DNA of 64,000 nt. Origin: Pseudobdellovibrionaceae bacterium (GTDB lineage Bacteria > Bdellovibrionota > Bdellovibrionia > Bdellovibrionales > Bdellovibrionaceae). A program made the translations under genes and the position numbers. The notes beneath the pieces are model-generated. The model saw nothing but the letters and a program-made list of their open reading frames with translations, searched no databases and was not told the DNA's origin. Shown in pieces: positions 1 to 10,224 of this stretch (position 1 is the stretch's first letter; each line of letters opens with the position of its first letter). The DNA lies in the NCBI GenBank assembly GCA_019637875.1, contig JAHBUW010000013.1:1-64000 (forward strand), written 5' to 3'.

Positions 1-600
<600 letters not shown>

Positions 601-618
601 TCAATCCGTATTAAAAAA

Positions 619-1494
619 TTAGTTCAAAGCTTCCGCACCGCTGACGATTTCGGTCAACTCGGTCGTGATCTTCTCCTGACGGGCCTTGTTGTAGGTCAGC
701 GTCAGTTTGTTCATCACTTCCTTCGCGTTGTTGGTCGCGTTTTCCATCGCGGTCATACGCGCCCCGTGTTCGGCCGCAACCGATTCCGCCATTCCGCGGA
801 AGACCTGCACCGTGAAGTGTTTGAGCAGCAGTTGCTCAATCATCTTTTCCGGAGCCGGCTCGAAGATCATATCGGGAGAGAACTGAGTCGCTTCGCCCAA
901 CACGCCCGCACGTTCCAGATCGACGGGCAACAGCGTCTCGGTGACCACTTGTTGCGAGATGGCCGATTTGAACTCGTTGTAGACGAGACGGACTTCGTCG
1001 TATTCGCCCGCGAGATATTGCTTCATCGCCTTTTCCGCGACTTTCGACGCCAGCGCGTAGCTGATGTCTTTATCCAGGCGCAGAATCGTTTCGACGGGCT
1101 TCACCCCGCGACGAGCGAAGAATTCAGCCGACTTTTTACCGATGAACATCAAGTCCAACGTTTCGTATTTCCCTTTGTTGTCACGCAGGTACAATTCGGT
1201 GAATTTCGAGATGTTCGCGTTGAATCCACCCGCCAGACCGCGATCCGACGAGAGAACCAACAACAGAACGCGTTTCACTTCCTCGTGGGGAGTGATGAGC
1301 GGATGCTTTACTTGTTCCGACTTCACGAGATTGCCGATCACGCGCAGAAGTGTCTGCGCATACGGGCGCATGTTCACGATCTGGTTCTGCGCTTTACGAA
1401 GTTTCGCGGCAGAAACCAGCTTCATTGCGCGGGTGATCTGCTGCGTGTTCTTCGTCGAGTCAATCCGCGTGCGGATGTCCTTCAAATTTGCCAT
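619..1494 (-). CDS. atpG: F1-ATPase subunit gamma
   Basis: Central rotor shaft of F1, coupling c-ring rotation to catalysis. The 291-residue length is normal for the family. The N-terminal helix (MANLKDIRTRI, then TRAMKLVSAAKL) and the C-terminal helix (ALTLTYNKARQ-type segment near residues 262-273) form the expected coiled coil, with the Rossmann-like domain between. The gene lies 20 bases downstream of atpA. A GGAAGGA ribosome site precedes the ATG at about 10 bases. Nothing unusual. Confidence 0.97.
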   Translation of the reverse strand: MANLKDIRTRIDSTKNTQQITRAMKLVSAAKLRKAQNQIVNMRPYAQTLLRVIGNLVKSEQVKHPLITPHEEVKRVLLLVLSSDRGLAGGFNANISKFTELYLRDNKGKYETLDLMFIGKKSAEFFARRGVKPVETILRLDKDISYALASKVAEKAMKQYLAGEYDEVRLVYNEFKSAISQQVVTETLLPVDLERAGVLGEATQFSPDMIFEPAPEKMIEQLLLKHFTVQVFRGMAESVAAEHGARMTAMENATNNAKEVMNKLTLTYNKARQEKITTELTEIVSGAEALN

Positions 1495-1514
1495 ACCGGC
1501 TTAATCCTTCCGAC

Positions 1515-3050
<1,536 letters not shown>

Positions 3051-3094
3051 TCAAAAAAATCTTTTAACTAAATCTATTCCAAGGAAGGCTCGGG

Positions 3095-3625
3095 TTAGTG
3101 TCCCAGTCCCTCTTTCAACGACGTCAAATGCGACGTCAGGCTGTCGTCAAACGTCCAACCGCCGACGGTCGCCACCAGGCCACCCATCAAGGTCGGATCG
3201 ACATCGAACTTCAAGATGACTTGTTTACCGGTGACCTTACGGACCGTCTCTTCAAGGTTCTTGCGTTGTTCAGGATCGAGCGCGGCGGCCGAACGAACCA
3301 CGCCACGAGTGACGCCGTTTTTTTCGTCGATCAGAGCCTCGAAGGCTTCCGCAATTTCACCCGCGAAGGCCAAACGATCCTTGTCGTTCAAGACATTCAG
3401 AAGATTCTCCACCGGAGCCGAGAACTTGCCTTTCAACGGAGCGAAGATCTTCGCTTTGTCGGCTTGGCTCACGATCGGCGAATTCAAGAAGGCTTTCACG
3501 TCGGCGTTTTTGGAAACAGCCTCACCCAACGAACGCAGGTCACCCAGAACTGCGTCGGAGTTTTTCGCTGACTCACTCACTTCAAACAGGGCTTTTGCGT
3601 AACGACTTCCGATTTGCGAAATCAT
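3095..3625 (-). CDS. atpH: F1-ATPase subunit delta
   Basis: Peripheral-stalk protein joining F1 to the b subunits. The 176 residues begin with the typical ISQIGSRYAKALFEV helix, and the C-terminal region has the DPTLMGGLVATVGGWTFDDS block that marks the delta/OSCP family. The start codon overlaps the atpF stop in an ATGA arrangement (3622-3625), so translation is probably coupled. Length and domain layout are ordinary. Confidence 0.96.
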   Translation of the reverse strand: MISQIGSRYAKALFEVSESAKNSDAVLGDLRSLGEAVSKNADVKAFLNSPIVSQADKAKIFAPLKGKFSAPVENLLNVLNDKDRLAFAGEIAEAFEALIDEKNGVTRGVVRSAAALDPEQRKNLEETVRKVTGKQVILKFDVDPTLMGGLVATVGGWTFDDSLTSHLTSLKEGLGH

Positions 3626-4191
3626 GACTGTGCCGCCTCGATATTACGGATGAATTCTTTGTTCAGGCGCTGGTGGTCTTCCGAAGAAACTCCGGCGCTC
3701 ATTTGGTTACGAGCGGCCGCCACGGCGTCGGTCAAAAGCTGCGTGCGCAGCTGTTCCACGGCGCGGTTCACTTCCAATTTCGCCGAAGTCTCGGCGTCCG
3801 TACGCAGACGGTTTGCGGTGGTCTCGGCATCCGCGATCATTTGTTTGCGCACATCCGCCGACTCGGCACGAGCGCGCGCGATGCTTTCCGCTGCGGTCGC
3901 TTCAATCCGGGTGAGTTCCGCACGGATCGACTTCAGATCGTTCTCGGCTGCGGTTTTTGCGGCTTGAGTTTTTGCGGCCGCATCGACGTAAGCCACCTTC
4001 TGGGCCGCGAAGAATTCGCGAACGGGCTTACGCAAAACGATGATCAAGCCCACAACGAGGATGCCGACGTTGAAGGCCTGCCAGCCAATCAAAGTCCAGT
4101 CCGGACCGTGGTGATGACCGTCCCCGTGAGGAGCCGCGATCGCCACATTCGCCAAAATTGTCAGAAGCGAAAAGAGTGTCATCGATTTCAT
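3622..4191 (-). CDS. atpF: F0 subunit b with signal-like N-terminus
   Basis: Stator subunit anchoring F1 to F0; 189 residues. After a hydrophobic first segment (about residues 4-19, ending AIAA) comes a histidine-rich stretch, HGDGHHHG, at about 22-29. A membrane segment follows (WQAFNVGILVVGLIIVL, about 38-54), then a long Ala/Glu/Arg-rich coiled coil to the end. This looks like a cleavable signal peptide and a short periplasmic tail before the usual single anchor, unlike the N-out b subunit of E. coli. It overlaps the preceding b-type gene (4188-4191) and atpH (3622-3625) by four bases each. Which of the two b genes is b and which b' cannot be settled from sequence alone. Confidence 0.9.
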   Translation of the reverse strand: MKSMTLFSLLTILANVAIAAPHGDGHHHGPDWTLIGWQAFNVGILVVGLIIVLRKPVREFFAAQKVAYVDAAAKTQAAKTAAENDLKSIRAELTRIEATAAESIARARAESADVRKQMIADAETTANRLRTDAETSAKLEVNRAVEQLRTQLLTDAVAAARNQMSAGVSSEDHQRLNKEFIRNIEAAQS

Positions 4192-4634
4192 GAGTTCGCC
4201 TTCTTCGAAAGAAGTTTCGCCGCGATCGCGTTGGCCACGACGGGAACTTCATCCTTCAGCTTGCGCTGGGCTTCGGTCACTTGGGCCGCCACCGAGGCAC
4301 GAGCTTTCTCGACGATGGAGTTCGCTTGCTCGCGAGCGGTCGTCAGAATTTTTTCCGACTCCTTCACTCCTTGGCTGCGATTTTCGTCGTAGATCGACTT
4401 GATTTCGCCATTGATCGAGCGCGCTTTCGTCTCGAATTGCTGACGGAGAGAGTTGGTCTCGTTGACCAAATCTTCCGACGCGGCGGAAGCACCCTTTGTG
4501 CGTTCTTGACGTTCTTCGAGGGCTTTCGCGAACGGCGAAAACAGACCGAAGGTCAGAACAAAGAATGTTACTGAAAAGATAGCGAACTGAAGAAAGGCTG
4601 TATGGTTCAGCCCTAGAGCGTTGAGCATTTCCAT
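4188..4634 (-). CDS. F0 subunit b-type (b' or b)
   Basis: Second stator b-type subunit, 148 residues. One hydrophobic segment (about residues 13-33, FLQFAIFSVTFFVLTFGLF) is followed by a charged coiled coil with ALEERQERT at the membrane exit. It is the first gene of the F1/stator run on the minus strand. The ATG at 4634 has an AGGG about 11 bases upstream; Met3 is an alternative start. It overlaps atpF by four bases (ATGA). Paired b and b' genes are known in alphaproteobacteria, cyanobacteria and several deltaproteobacterial-type groups. The 77-base gap to the bactofilin gene could hold the operon promoter, with a TTGACC at 4690-4695 on the minus strand but no convincing -10. Confidence 0.88.
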   Translation of the reverse strand: MEMLNALGLNHTAFLQFAIFSVTFFVLTFGLFSPFAKALEERQERTKGASAASEDLVNETNSLRQQFETKARSINGEIKSIYDENRSQGVKESEKILTTAREQANSIVEKARASVAAQVTEAQRKLKDEVPVVANAIAAKLLSKKANS

Positions 4635-4711
4635 TCTATTGAATTCCCTACTGAATTGAAGCTGGGGTTATCCCGCTCCAAGAAGAGGGTCAAGGCAATA
4701 GATGGCGCTGC

Positions 4712-5074
4712 TTACGTCTTCGGCATGTACGAAGCACCCTCGAAAACCACGCCCTCATCGATGCGCAGCGAAGGTGAGGTCACGGTGCCTTTGAAAGTCG
4801 CGGGAGGATGCATAATCACGCGGCGCCGCGCGAAGAGGTTTCCCTCCACGCGGCCACAAATGACGATGACGTCGGCTTCGATGTTCGCTTCGACAAGCGC
4901 ACCGGCGTTAATGACGACATTGTCTTGGGTGAAGATCTCTCCGCTGAATTCGCCACCGATTTTCACGGTGCCTTCGAACGTCAGTTTACCCTCGAACCGC
5001 GATCCCGACTCCAGAACCGCGGAAATATGCGAGGTGGACAGCTCTTCCCCAAAGATTTCTATGACTTCTGACAT
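4712..5074 (-). CDS. Bactofilin
   Basis: A 120-residue bactofilin (DUF583 family), a nucleotide-independent beta-helical cytoskeletal polymer. The sequence is a run of short hydrophobic/Gly beta repeats: SRFEGKLTFEGTVKIGGEFSGEIF, then GALVEANIEADVIVICGRVEGNLFARRRV (both shown only in part here), ending at a terminal rung near residue 115. No membrane segment is present. The ATG at 5074 lies inside the end of parB, overlapping it by 16 bases on the same strand, so it is the third gene of a parA-parB-bactofilin operon. In Myxococcus xanthus bactofilins position the ParABS machinery; a related role here is inference from the gene overlap. Confidence 0.9.
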   Translation of the reverse strand: MSEVIEIFGEELSTSHISAVLESGSRFEGKLTFEGTVKIGGEFSGEIFTQDNVVINAGALVEANIEADVIVICGRVEGNLFARRRVIMHPPATFKGTVTSPSLRIDEGVVFEGASYMPKT

Positions 5075-6081
5075 CCGACCCGAATCCGATCAACGACGGA
5101 CGTAAGTTGCTCGTCCGTATAATATTGGATGGCCACGCGGCCCTTACCCTCATGGTAATCAATCGTGACCTTCGTTCCAAGGAGCTTCTGCAGCTCTTCG
5201 GACAGACCCTGGATCAAACGACCGGTCACACTTTCCTTGGCCGTGTCCGTCGCCGATTTGGGCTCTTCAGTTTGATCTTTCTTCAGCATTTTCTCAAGCT
5301 TACGAACGGTCAGCCCTTCTTTCAGTACGGACTGCGCCCACTTCGATTGCTCTTCGGATTCCGGCAAAGACAGCAGAACTTTCGCGTGCCCCACGGACAG
5401 TTCTTTAGTCGCGATCAGTTCGCGAACGTCACGGGGCAGCTGGAGCAAACGGATCGCGTTGGTGACGCTGGCCCGCTCCCGACCGACCTTTTCCGCGACC
5501 TGTTGCTGGGTCAATTCGAACTCATGAGCCAGACGTTGGTAGGCCTCGGCCTCTTCCATCGGATTCAAGTCTTCGCGCTGGATATTTTCGATGATGGCCA
5601 TCTCGAGCGTCTCGCGATCGCCCATGTCTTTCATGATGACGGGAACTTCGTGAAGTCCCGCCAGCTGAGCCGCACGCCAACGCCGTTCACCCGCGATGAT
5701 CTCGAAACCCGCAGTTCCCGTTTTCCGGACCACGATCGGCTGGATAATTCCGCTGGTTTTGATCGATTCGGACAGCTCTTCCAGCTTCTCTTTTTCAAAC
5801 TGGGTCCGGGGCTGGAACGGTGAAGGTTTCAGCTTGTCGATTCCCACCTTCCAGATGCGCGCTTCCGCAGGAATTTGCGGTTGTGGAGCGGGCGCCGCCA
5901 CCGGTGCCGGAGCGGCGGCCACCGAAGCCCCTGCCGCCGGCGTCGGCTGAGCCGGTCTTTGGACCGGCTTTTCGATGCTATTTCCCATCAATCCTGAGCT
6001 CGAATTACCTCCAAGCAAAGAACCAATTCCGCGGCCCAAGGCCTTCTTTTTGTTTGAATTATCATTAATGATATCAGGCAT
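5059..6081 (-). CDS. parB: Chromosome partitioning protein ParB
   Basis: CTP-dependent clamp that loads at parS and spreads on DNA. The 340 residues include the ParA-stimulating N-terminal motif LGRGIGSLL (15-23), a Pro/Ala-rich linker (about 40-72), the CTP-binding motifs GERRWRA (131-137) and ENIQRE (165-170), a helix-turn-helix (about 191-212) and a C-terminal dimerisation domain ending near the stop. The ATG at 6081 lies 8 bases inside the end of parA, and the 3' end overlaps the bactofilin start by 16 bases. Two perfect parS palindromes lie just upstream of parA, completing a ParABS set about 8-10 kb from the candidate oriC. Confidence 0.97.
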   Translation of the reverse strand: MPDIINDNSNKKKALGRGIGSLLGGNSSSGLMGNSIEKPVQRPAQPTPAAGASVAAAPAPVAAPAPQPQIPAEARIWKVGIDKLKPSPFQPRTQFEKEKLEELSESIKTSGIIQPIVVRKTGTAGFEIIAGERRWRAAQLAGLHEVPVIMKDMGDRETLEMAIIENIQREDLNPMEEAEAYQRLAHEFELTQQQVAEKVGRERASVTNAIRLLQLPRDVRELIATKELSVGHAKVLLSLPESEEQSKWAQSVLKEGLTVRKLEKMLKKDQTEEPKSATDTAKESVTGRLIQGLSEELQKLLGTKVTIDYHEGKGRVAIQYYTDEQLTSVVDRIRVGCQKS

Positions 6082-6892
6082 TTAGATCCTCACTTGCCAT
6101 TTCTGCGTTCGCAGATTGCGCAGCCCGAAGATCCCGCTCCACGAGCTCCGTCGCGAGCTCTTGATACTTGATCGAGCCAATCGAACGAGGATCATACTGA
6201 ATGATGGACTGACCATGGCTGGGAGCCTCGGACAGACGAACATTTCGGGGAATGATGGCGTTGAAAACCTTTTCGCCGAAGTGAGTCCGGATCTCCTGGA
6301 CAACTTGGTGAGAGAGATTGTTACGGGTATCAAACATCGTCAGAACGATGCCCTCGATATGGAGGGTGGGGTTCAGATTCTTTTTGACCAGACCTGCGGT
6401 ATTCAGCAGCTGAGAGAGCCCTTCCAGGGCGTAGTATTCGCACTGCAGGGGAACCAGAAAGCTTTCCGCCGAAGTCAGCGCGTTCAGGGTCAAAAGCCCC
6501 AATGACGGCGGACAATCGATAATGATGTAGTCAAACTCATGGGCGAAGGGCTTGATCGCACTTTTCAGGCGATATTCCCGCTCCGGCATATCCACGAGCT
6601 CAATTTCTGCACCGACGAGGTCCGGATTGGCCGTGGCGATCTTCAGATTGGGCAGCTGGGTATCCGCCAGAACCTCACCGAGCGACTTTTCGCCGATGAG
6701 AACGTGGTAGATATTCGACTCTTGAAACTCGTGGCGTTTCAAACCGAGACCGCTGGAGGCATTCCCCTGCGGATCCATATCGATGAGAAGTACGCTCTTA
6801 CCAGCGGTCGCCAAAGCCGCAGACAGGTTCACCGAGGTGGTCGTTTTACCGACTCCACCCTTTTGGTTGGCAATACAGATGGTCTTCGCCAC
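6074..6892 (-). CDS. parA: Chromosome partitioning ATPase ParA (Soj)
   Basis: Deviant-Walker ParA ATPase, 272 residues from the chosen start, with KGGVGKTT at 11-18, the DMDPQGNAS block and DCPPSLGLLTLNAL. It forms the nucleoid gradient on which ParB-parS complexes move. I chose the GTG at 6892 because AAGGGGG sits 6-7 bases upstream and the protein then begins directly at the conserved beta strand. An in-frame ATG at 6943 would add 17 residues of unconserved look. Its 3' end overlaps parB by 8 bases. The upstream region holds parS site 1 about 70 bases from the start, so ParB spreading could affect its expression. Confidence 0.97.
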   Translation of the reverse strand: MAKTICIANQKGGVGKTTTSVNLSAALATAGKSVLLIDMDPQGNASSGLGLKRHEFQESNIYHVLIGEKSLGEVLADTQLPNLKIATANPDLVGAEIELVDMPEREYRLKSAIKPFAHEFDYIIIDCPPSLGLLTLNALTSAESFLVPLQCEYYALEGLSQLLNTAGLVKKNLNPTLHIEGIVLTMFDTRNNLSHQVVQEIRTHFGEKVFNAIIPRNVRLSEAPSHGQSIIQYDPRSIGSIKYQELATELVERDLRAAQSANAEMASEDLNA

Positions 6893-6964
6893 GCGAGCCC
6901 CCTTATGGTGTGAAAAGTTCTCCCTATTAGCGGAGAAATTCAAGGAAATTGCGTTTTTATCCGA

Positions 6965-6980
6965 TGTTCCACGTGGAACA
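6965..6980. other. parS site 1
   Basis: A perfect 16-bp palindrome, TGTTCCACGTGGAACA. It matches the broadly conserved bacterial parS consensus (TGTTNCACGTGNAACA type). It lies between parA and the lipoprotein gene, and the flanking bases (A before, TTGG after) are identical to those of site 2. Confidence 0.95.
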
Positions 6981-6994
6981 TTGGGGGTTTTCAG

Positions 6995-7558
6995 GTGTTC
7001 GATCGCGTTTTCAGCCTTATTCTTTGTTGTGGAGTGGTCATGACTACTCTCACAGGCTGCAAAAAGGCCGATCCCAACCCTGAGTTGAAGGATCCTCTAT
7101 ATCAGGCTCTCCAAGCCGAAGTCGCAGCGGCGACTGCAGATGTGACTGCGGCCCAAACGGCAGTGACCGAGGCCGAGGGAGAGATCAAAAAGGTCGTTCC
7201 CCAAACGGGTCAGATCAAATACGCGGAAAAACGCTACTGGGAATCCCGCAACAAACTCACTTTGGCAGAACAGAAGAAGAAAGCTCTCGAAGTTCAGGCT
7301 CAAATGCGGCTTTGGAAGACTCGAGTGGCCTGCCTCGAGGCTTTTCACGCCGGAAAAGAGTGTTCCGATCCTGCGGCCCTCGCAAACTATCAATTGGATC
7401 AAGCCGTGCAGAAATCTCCTCGCAATTGGAGCGTAAAAGATCGTCGAGCGGCTCTTGGCCTGTCGACCGGTCGCACTCCTGACGGAGATCCTACAGCGGC
7501 CGCCGCAAAACAAGCGGAAGGGGCTCAATCAGGGGCCGAAGCCGCTCCCGCCCATTAA
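6995..7558 (+). CDS. Coiled-coil lipoprotein between the parS sites
   Basis: An unrecognised 187-residue predicted lipoprotein. A hydrophobic signal ends in the lipobox LTGC (Cys22), followed by KKAD. Residues 38-105 are rich in Ala/Glu/Gln/Lys with heptad-like spacing, suggesting a coiled coil. Two further cysteines lie at about residues 113 and 122, and the tail is Ala-rich. The start is the GTG at 6995, with a run of G 8 bases upstream; a later ATG (7040) would destroy the signal peptide. The gene is on the plus strand, divergent from parA and convergent with rsmG, with one perfect parS at each end. Any role in anchoring or segregation is speculative. Confidence 0.8.
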   Translation: MFDRVFSLILCCGVVMTTLTGCKKADPNPELKDPLYQALQAEVAAATADVTAAQTAVTEAEGEIKKVVPQTGQIKYAEKRYWESRNKLTLAEQKKKALEVQAQMRLWKTRVACLEAFHAGKECSDPAALANYQLDQAVQKSPRNWSVKDRRAALGLSTGRTPDGDPTAAAAKQAEGAQSGAEAAPAH

Positions 7559-7574
7559 TGTTCCACGTGGAACA
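7559..7574. other. parS site 2
   Basis: A second exact copy of the 16-bp parS palindrome, beginning at the last two bases before 7561 and starting directly after the lipoprotein stop codon. It is 594 bp from site 1. The shared 21 bp (with A before and TTGG after) hints at a recent or constrained duplication. Confidence 0.95.
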
Positions 7575-7627
7575 TTGGATATCCGTCGACGCAATGCGCT
7601 GCTTAACCGAGAAGAAGTCGGTCCGTT

Positions 7628-8335
7628 CTATTCCGAAAACTTGTCGGTACGGACAATGGAGAAATTCACTTCTCCAATGGGGAGGCGATATTCGGCCATG
7701 AGAGCCGGACGCCAGAAGCTGCAAAGTTGAGTGGGAATTTCCGAGACCTCTTTGAACCACTCTTCGCCTTTCATATGAAAGACGACTCCACCCTTCTTGA
7801 CGGGCTTACGGAGGACAAGAATACTACGACTAATTGACGCGAGGCCCCGACAAACCACGAAGTTCATCGATCCTTCCGGAAGTTTGTCGATCTGACTAGT
7901 CACGACCTTCAGGCTGTTCAAACCGAACTGTCGAGCCAGACTAGTCACGAACTCCGCCCTTTTGGGGTCCGGAACCACGAGAGTAGTCTGAGTAGTCGGA
8001 CTCAGGATACTCATGATCAGTCCAGGAAGTCCGTTGCCTACTCCAATATCGAAGACTTCATTTTTACCAATAATTTTAAGCATTTCCCGAGACGCCAAGA
8101 TGCAGTCCGCGAAATGAATCGCGTCCGCATGACTAATCGTCTTCACGCCAATCAAGTTCATCGACTTATTGGCCTTCAAAAGCTCTTCATGGAAGACTTT
8201 AAACTGCCCCAGCTGTTGAGCACTCAGCTCCGGAAACCATTGCGGCAGTCGCCAATGAATAGCCAGACCTTCACCCAGATGGGCTTTATCGTTTTCGTCT
8301 TTTGCGCCTTTTCCGAACTTAGACGGTTTGTCCAA
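7628..8335 (-). CDS. rsmG: 16S rRNA (guanine527-N7)-methyltransferase RsmG
   Basis: SAM-dependent enzyme that methylates N7 of G527 in 16S rRNA. The 235 residues include the family block NKSMNLIGVKT and the SAM-binding loop DIGVGNGLPGL near residue 95. The start is a TTG at 8335 with AGGGGAA about 5 bases upstream, overlapping the mnmG 3' end by 17 bases. It is about 25 residues longer at the N-terminus than E. coli RsmG. Its place after mnmG next to parA is a classic origin-region order. Confidence 0.94.
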   Translation of the reverse strand: MDKPSKFGKGAKDENDKAHLGEGLAIHWRLPQWFPELSAQQLGQFKVFHEELLKANKSMNLIGVKTISHADAIHFADCILASREMLKIIGKNEVFDIGVGNGLPGLIMSILSPTTQTTLVVPDPKRAEFVTSLARQFGLNSLKVVTSQIDKLPEGSMNFVVCRGLASISRSILVLRKPVKKGGVVFHMKGEEWFKEVSEIPTQLCSFWRPALMAEYRLPIGEVNFSIVRTDKFSE

Positions 8336-10223
8336 GCGATTCCCCTGACTTCTGCCTTGATCGCAGGAAAATCATTATCGCCTGAATTGCCGAAGGATTC
8401 ACACCACTGATGCGCTGAGCCTGACCGAGAGTTCTCGGTTTTACGGCCGCCAGCTTCTCTTTCTCTTCATTCGAGAGCCCGCGAATCTGTTGGTAATCCA
8501 GATCCGAGGCCAAATGAAGCTCTTCGAACTTTCGCGCCTGCTCGATGAGCTCGTGTTGTCTTTTAATGTAACCGGAATATTTCACTTCGATCTCGACGGG
8601 TTCACAAACCACGGGATCCGAGTCGATCTCGAAACCCAATTTTCCCAAAGACCATGAGTCCACCTCGGGTCGACGAAGAAGCTCTTCCCAGGTGACCGAT
8701 TTCAGAAGTGCGGGAGTCCCCAAAGCGAGCAGTTTTTCCTGCATTTCCGGCTTCGGATAACAGCGCTCCGCCCGAAGCTTTTCTAGTAGGGCCGAACGCC
8801 GCTCACGCACGGATTGGTACAGCGCATTCGCGCTCTCGTCGATCAAACCCAGACCTAAGCCGATCTGCCCCAAGCGATCGAGAGTATTGTCTTCCCTTAA
8901 AACCAGACGATGCTCCGCGCGCGAAGTGAACATCCGGTAAGGTTCGCGGGTTCCTTTGGTCACCAAGTCGTCGATCAAAACTCCGATGTAGGCTTGATCC
9001 CGTGAAAGCACGAGCTCATCCCGACCCAAAATCTTGTGGGCCGCGTTTACGCCCGCGATGAAACCCTGCGCGGCCGCTTCCTCGTAACCCGAAGTTCCGT
9101 TGATTTGCCCCGCCAAGAAAAGCGAGTCGATCTGACGGGTTTCCAGACGATGCCAAATTTGCGTAGGTTCGAAATAATCATATTCGACCGCGTAACCGTA
9201 ACGAACGACCTCCACATTTTCGAGACCCGGGATCGTCCGCAGAAACTGATCCTGGGTTTCTTGCGGAAGACTGGTCGAAATCCCCTGCAAATAGATCAAG
9301 TCCGTTTCCAAGGATTCGGGCTCCAGAAAAGTCTGGTGTGAATCGCGATCGGCAAAACGAACGACCTTGTCTTCGATACTCGGGCAGTAACGGGGACCCG
9401 AACCCTCAATCACCCCACAATACATCGGGGATTGATGCAGATTTTCACGGATAATATCGTGGGTTTTTTCCGTGGTTCGCGACAGATAGCACGCGACCTG
9501 GGGAAGCTGGAATTCACGGGACGAACGCATCGAAAACGGAAAGAACTCGGGATCCCCGTATTGTTCCGTCGTTTTCGAAAAATCGATGCTGCCGGCGCGC
9601 AGACGGGCGGGCGTCCCGGTTTTCAGTCGTTTCACTTCAAAACCGAAGGATTTCAGCTGATCGGAAAGACCTAAACTGGCTTGATCACCAACACGGCCCC
9701 CGGCGGTTTGCACCGACCCCATATGCATCACGCCATTCATGAAAGTCCCGGTGGTCAAAATGACGGTCTTCGCGCGAATCACCGAACCATCTTGCAGAAT
9801 CACACCCTCCGCGAGGGCCTGACCGGCAGAGTTCTTACCCAGAAGCAGGCTTTTCACTTCGCCTTGCATGACGGTCAAATTCGCCTGGCTTTGCAGGCGG
9901 GTTTTCATCTCGCGGGCGTATTTTTCTTTGTCGGATTGAACGCGGGTTCCGCGAACGGCGGGACCTTTCCGGGAATTCAGGCGTTTGAACTGCAAACAAG
10001 TCAGGTCGGCGACCAAACCCATCTCCCCGCCAAGAATATCGATTTCCCGAACCATGTGGCCTTTAGCCAAACCACCAATCGAGGGGTTGCAGCTCATGTA
10101 GCCGATGCGATCGACATTCGTGGTGACCATCAAAGTCTTCAAACCCAAACGCGAAGGCGCCAGTGAAGCTTCGATTCCGGCATGGCCGGCACCCACCACG
10201 ATCACATCAAAATCGGTTCCCAT
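8319..10223 (-). CDS. mnmG: tRNA uridine-34 carboxymethylaminomethyl-modifying subunit MnmG
   Basis: FAD-dependent partner of MnmE in forming (c)mnm5U34 in tRNA anticodons. It has 634 residues from the chosen ATG. The FAD loop GAGHAG is at 11-16, followed by the MSCNPSIGGLAKGH block, and the C-terminal helical domain contains the LRGLSNEEKEKL-like segment. I chose the ATG at 10223 over an in-frame TTG four codons upstream because GGGAAG lies just before the ATG. It starts one base after the mnmE stop and overlaps rsmG. Confidence 0.97.
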   Translation of the reverse strand: MGTDFDVIVVGAGHAGIEASLAPSRLGLKTLMVTTNVDRIGYMSCNPSIGGLAKGHMVREIDILGGEMGLVADLTCLQFKRLNSRKGPAVRGTRVQSDKEKYAREMKTRLQSQANLTVMQGEVKSLLLGKNSAGQALAEGVILQDGSVIRAKTVILTTGTFMNGVMHMGSVQTAGGRVGDQASLGLSDQLKSFGFEVKRLKTGTPARLRAGSIDFSKTTEQYGDPEFFPFSMRSSREFQLPQVACYLSRTTEKTHDIIRENLHQSPMYCGVIEGSGPRYCPSIEDKVVRFADRDSHQTFLEPESLETDLIYLQGISTSLPQETQDQFLRTIPGLENVEVVRYGYAVEYDYFEPTQIWHRLETRQIDSLFLAGQINGTSGYEEAAAQGFIAGVNAAHKILGRDELVLSRDQAYIGVLIDDLVTKGTREPYRMFTSRAEHRLVLREDNTLDRLGQIGLGLGLIDESANALYQSVRERRSALLEKLRAERCYPKPEMQEKLLALGTPALLKSVTWEELLRRPEVDSWSLGKLGFEIDSDPVVCEPVEIEVKYSGYIKRQHELIEQARKFEELHLASDLDYQQIRGLSNEEKEKLAAVKPRTLGQAQRISGVNPSAIQAIMIFLRSRQKSGESLGQTV

Positions 10224-10224
10224 A

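Noticed and set aside
5111-5130. TATAAT-like sequence within parB as an internal promoter
   Set aside because: There is no -35 partner at a sensible distance, and it is inside conserved coding sequence.
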